From positions 1 to 7,323 of the forward strand of contig CAYIGN010000036.1 of NCBI GenBank assembly GCA_964363055.1: a DNA stretch of 7,323 bases, given 5' to 3'. This DNA is from CAYIGN01 sp964363055 (GTDB lineage Bacteria; Patescibacteriota; Minisyncoccia; Sungbacterales; HO2-52-23). The notes beneath the pieces are model-generated. The model was not told the DNA's origin. It did no database searches and saw nothing but the letters and a program-made list of their open reading frames with translations. The translations under genes and the position numbers were made by a program. Below, in pieces: positions 5,311-7,323 of the stretch. Each line of letters opens with the position of its first letter. The stretch's first letter is position 1.

Positions 5311-6516
5311 TCAGGATATTACAACCTTATGCGTCTCAATGCAACCACCGCCGAGCATCTCTTCGCCTCGGTAGAAAACAATTGATTGGCCCGGGGTGAC
5401 GGCGCGCTGCGGATTGTCAAAACGAGCTTGTAACTTGTAGGTTGTAGGTTGTAGGTTTACGACGCACCTTTGCAATGGCTGGCGGTAGCGGATGCGGGCG
5501 GTGCAGGCGAGCGGAAATTTCGGCGCCGCTCCCGAAATCCAGTTCACGTCCGCGACCGCCGCCTCCCGCGCAAACAATCTCTCATCATATGGACCCTCGG
5601 CTACGACGAGCGCATTGCGCCCGAAGTGCTTCTCTGCGACGTAGTACGGAATGCCGCCGCCTCCAATCCTCAATCCCTGGCGCTGCCCGATGGTATAAAA
5701 TGACAGTCCCTCATGCTCGCCGATTGTCCGGCCGCCGGTCGTCTCTATCAGACCCGGTCTCATAGAAATGTATCCCTGCAAAAACCGCTTGAGATCAATC
5801 TCGCCGATGAAACAAATCCCCTGTGAATCCTTTTTCTCGGCAGTCGGCAACCCGAATTTTCGCGCCATCTCGCGCACCTCGGGCTTGGTGTACTCGCCTA
5901 TCGGAAAAAGACAGCGCCTCAGCCGCTTCTGCGTCAGAGTCCAAAGAAAATAGGACTGATCTTTGTTTTTATCTTTTGCCTGTAAAAGTTTATAGCCGTT
6001 TTCCTTTATACTTGATACTTGATACTTGATACTTACATAATGTCCGGTTGCCACAAAATCCGCTCCCATCTCCAGCGCCCGCCGCATGAAAACACCAAAC
6101 TTAATATGCCGGTTGCACATTACATCCGGATTGGGTGTCGAGCCGGCCGCATACTCCCGGATCATATACTCCACCACCTCCCGCCTGTATTCCTCGGTAA
6201 AATCCCAGGTCTGAAATGCAATCCCAAGCGCCTCCGCAACCCGCATCGCGTCATAGCGATCTTCCTTGAAATTGCATGGAATTGAGGAGTCAGACCACAT
6301 TTTGATATGTATCCCGACAACATTGAACTCACGCTCTTTCAGAAGCGCTGCCGCGACCGAGGAATCCACACCTCCCGACATCGCTACGAATACTTTAGGT
6401 TTAAGAGTGGTATTTACCCCGTTAGAAGTCCGATGCGCTTGCGCATCGGCAGACGCCCAAGGCGTCTTACTTCTAACTGGGTTTATTTGTTTGTGTTTAG
6501 TCCAGATTCTTTCCAT
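5311..6516 (-). CDS. mnmA: tRNA-specific 2-thiouridylase MnmA
   Basis: Cytoplasmic enzyme that adenylates and thiolates U34 of tRNA Lys, Glu and Gln, using sulfur relayed from a cysteine desulfurase. From the ATG at 6516 it has 401 residues (family about 350-380). It shows the PP-loop SGGVDSS (47-53), NPDVMCNRHIKF with catalytic C134, ATGHY (156-160), NKDQSYFLW, SQGICFIG with the second cysteine C235, YTIGQRQGL, and the C-terminal barrel (RIRYRQP, AVTPGQSIVFY, LGGG). Three repeats add sequence: residues 12-34 from a palindromic element, 161-170 from TACTTGA heptamers, and 354-363 from TTGTAGG heptamers, all between conserved blocks. The start is uncertain. No start codon lies between the palindromic element and the PP-loop, the ATG at 6516 lacks a clear ribosome site, and a GTG at 6657 in the same frame would give 448 residues. 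Confidence 0.94.
   Translation of the reverse strand: MERIWTKHKQINPVRSKTPWASADAQAHRTSNGVNTTLKPKVFVAMSGGVDSSVAAALLKEREFNVVGIHIKMWSDSSIPCNFKEDRYDAMRVAEALGIAFQTWDFTEEYRREVVEYMIREYAAGSTPNPDVMCNRHIKFGVFMRRALEMGADFVATGHYVSIKYQVSSIKENGYKLLQAKDKNKDQSYFLWTLTQKRLRRCLFPIGEYTKPEVREMARKFGLPTAEKKDSQGICFIGEIDLKRFLQGYISMRPGLIETTGGRTIGEHEGLSFYTIGQRQGLRIGGGGIPYYVAEKHFGRNALVVAEGPYDERLFAREAAVADVNWISGAAPKFPLACTARIRYRQPLQRCVVNLQPTTYKLQARFDNPQRAVTPGQSIVFYRGEEMLGGGCIETHKVVIS
5428..5457. repeat. TTGTAGG heptamer tandem repeat inside mnmA
   Basis: Three perfect TTGTAGG copies (5435-5455) follow one degenerate copy, TTGTAAC (5428-5434), with TT beginning a fifth. On the coding strand it is read as NLQPTTYKLQ, between two strands of the C-terminal barrel where MnmA proteins normally vary in length. 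Confidence 0.85.
6009..6034. repeat. TACTTGA heptamer tandem repeat inside mnmA
   Basis: Three perfect TACTTGA copies (6009-6029) plus TACTT (6030-6034). On the coding strand it gives the YQVSSIK segment directly after ATGHY, in the variable loop before NKDQSYFL. The unit length of 7 matches the other tandem repeat in this gene, but the sequence is unrelated. Confidence 0.85.
6417..6481. repeat. 65-bp palindromic element with three-way-junction fold, inside mnmA
   Basis: The outer arms CCCCGTTAGAAGT (6417-6429) and ACTTCTAACTGGG (6469-6481) pair at 12 of 13 positions. They enclose two perfect hairpins: CCGATGCGC/GCGCATCGG with a TT loop (6430-6449), and AGACGCC/GGCGTCT with a CAA loop (6451-6467). 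Only one base lies between the hairpins and one between the second hairpin and the outer stem, so the whole folds as a compact three-way junction. On the mnmA strand it is translated without a stop as NPVRSKTP...HRTSNGV (residues 12-34 of the 401-residue reading). I recall near-identical peptides in many Parcubacteria proteins, which would make it a dispersed family comparable to Rickettsia palindromic elements; that recollection is unchecked. Confidence 0.85.
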
Positions 6517-6690
6517 CTTGGTTTGGTTAATTGGGCCTAAGGTGGCGCCACTATTAAAGGTGTCGGGAGTATCGGCTTTTGCGATCTCCCTTTCGTGAAC
6601 CTTATTGGGAAGGGGTATAGTGGCCGCGATCTTCAACTTTTCGCCGTCGATCACCACCTCATCAATTATGAGCTTTATAAAGTTTTTGAT
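6517..6690 (-). other. Open frame upstream of the mnmA ATG, unassigned
   Basis: The mnmA frame stays open for 58 codons above the ATG at 6516, back to a TAA at 6693-6691. The translation includes EVVIDGEKLKIAATIPLP and NSGATLGPINQTK. It has no resemblance to MnmA. A GTG at 6657 could start translation but has no clear ribosome site. The IDGEKLKI pattern faintly recalls the C-terminal strand of serine recombinases, so it could be the tail of a decayed gene that mnmA has become joined to, but this is a weak guess. Confidence 0.3.
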
Positions 6691-6694
6691 TTAT

Positions 6695-6886
6695 CTATGA
6701 AACCCAAAGTTGAAATTCGGGATAAGTTTCCCTATCATAGAAATCCAAATCTTTATCATCTTCCCAAACAAGTTCGGTAAAGTTTTTGTAATCTTCGCTA
6801 TATCCCCTGCACATCACTAATACCCGGCGAAACGGATTAATCCATAAAATAAGTTTTGCTAAAAATGGCGCTATTGAGATTTCCAT
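6695..6886 (-). CDS. Hypothetical protein, 63 residues
   Basis: I do not recognise it. The N-terminal part (about 1-27) is hydrophobic and basic (APFLAKLILWINPFRRVLVM) and could be a short membrane-associated or amphipathic segment. The C-terminal part is acidic and aromatic (VWEDDKDLDFYDRE). Its ATG directly follows the TAA of the preceding small ORF with no gap and no ribosome site of its own, which suggests translational coupling. Base composition matches the AT-rich HNH patch rather than mnmA. The gene ends just before the frame leading into mnmA. Confidence 0.45.
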   Translation of the reverse strand: MEISIAPFLAKLILWINPFRRVLVMCRGYSEDYKNFTELVWEDDKDLDFYDRETYPEFQLWVS

Positions 6887-7060
6887 TTATTGTTTCTTAA
6901 ACTCTCTAAGATTCTCCTTAATCCAATCATATAAATCAACTTCTAAAAACTTCAAAAATTTAGAGAACTCTTTTTTTGAAATCTTTACCCCGTTTTCTTT
7001 GCAGTATTCCCCGTAAAGAGATTTAATTTCTGCTTCGTTGATTATTGTAGTGCTATTCAT
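6887..7060 (-). CDS. Hypothetical protein, 57 residues
   Basis: The ATG at 7060 opens a 57-codon frame closed by TAA at 6889-6887. The product starts MNSTTIINEAEIKSLYGEYC and is charged, Lys/Glu-rich and probably all helical (KKEFSKFLKFLEVDLYDWIKENLREF). It has no recognisable domain, membrane segment or zinc motif. It starts 15 bases after the HNH gene and its stop abuts the next start codon, so all three probably form one transcript. No strong ribosome site is visible. The tight packing is the main reason to believe it is real. Confidence 0.5.
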   Translation of the reverse strand: MNSTTIINEAEIKSLYGEYCKENGVKISKKEFSKFLKFLEVDLYDWIKENLREFKKQ

Positions 7061-7075
7061 TGTTTTGCATATTGG

Positions 7076-7323
7076 TTATCTTTTCCAGATAATATGTCCG
7101 TTTATGTCATATCGCTCGTAAGTTTCCAAAATGTCGGCACAAAATTTCATCAATTCTTTATTGTTTTCGCTCTTGGCCAATTCATAAAGACGAATGAACA
7201 TTTTCTTGCCTGTCTCGGTCTGCTTTAAATTCTTTTTAATGAAGTTATGTTGGGAACAAAGCATCTGGCCGTTTTCAATAGTTGCTTCTCCGCCAAAATC
7301 TTTTGGTTTTATATGGTCAACAT
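7076..7323 (-). CDS. HNH endonuclease, C-terminal part (runs off the window)
   Basis: The frame is open to the window edge, so its start is not visible; 81 residues can be read. They begin VDHIKPKDFGG, continue ENGQMLCSQHN, and end in a helical tail (KKMFIRLYELAKSE...) and GHIIWKR. The DH of the first half and the N...C..HN of the second give the beta-beta-alpha metal finger of HNH nucleases, with H of DH as the likely general base. The family includes restriction enzymes, homing and phage nucleases, so the role is undetermined. Two short ORFs follow immediately. An internal methionine 19 codons in (7264) should not be taken as the start, because that would cut the HNH motif in half. Confidence 0.85.
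   Translation of the reverse strand, partial: VDHIKPKDFGGEATIENGQMLCSQHNFIKKNLKQTETGKKMFIRLYELAKSENNKELMKFCADILETYERYDINGHIIWKR

Noticed and set aside
5428..6034. CRISPR-like repetition
   Set aside because: Units are 7 bases, directly adjacent and without spacers; no cas genes are present.
6542..6551. Perfect palindrome GTGGCGCCAC
   Set aside because: Ten bases only, no second copy, inside an open frame; could easily arise by chance.

Overview
The window reads like chromosomal DNA of a candidate-phyla-radiation bacterium, most likely a Parcubacteria-type Patescibacterium (inference). Pointers are a 589-residue alanyl-tRNA synthetase lacking both the editing-domain beta-barrel and the C-terminal C-Ala domain, short intergenic gaps, and several small repeats lying inside coding sequence. 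Every supported gene is on the minus strand, so the window is best read from right to left. TGA is used as an ordinary stop, so the glycine recoding known in Gracilibacteria and Absconditabacteria is not supported.

Right end (about 6695-7323): a visibly AT-rich accessory patch. It holds the C-terminal part of an HNH endonuclease that enters from beyond the window edge, then two small unrecognised ORFs (57 and 63 codons) packed directly behind it. Base composition changes near 6690, where the housekeeping block begins.

Centre (2057-6516): mnmA (tRNA 2-thiouridylase), an RpoD-like sigma-70 factor, a terminator, alaS, a remnant of the C-terminal end of purM in frame behind the alaS stop codon, and a second terminator. 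mnmA and the sigma gene probably share a transcript. alaS seems to have its own promoter just behind the sigma terminator.

Left (282-1856): a D-aminoacylase-type amidohydrolase with a good sigma-70 promoter so close to the ATG that the mRNA may be leaderless. Between it and the purM remnant lies a nested palindrome (12-bp arms around ACCGATCGGT). The first 281 bases carry no gene but hold a 185-bp nested inverted repeat resembling a MITE.

The most unusual content is the repeat load of mnmA. A 65-bp element able to fold as a three-way junction is read through in frame near the N-terminus, and two unrelated heptamer tandem repeats (TACTTGA and TTGTAGG) lie in regions that are variable loops in the family. 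All three preserve the frame and the catalytic core. I see no new multi-gene defence or metabolic system. The best candidate for something under-described is this set of ORF-invading repeats.
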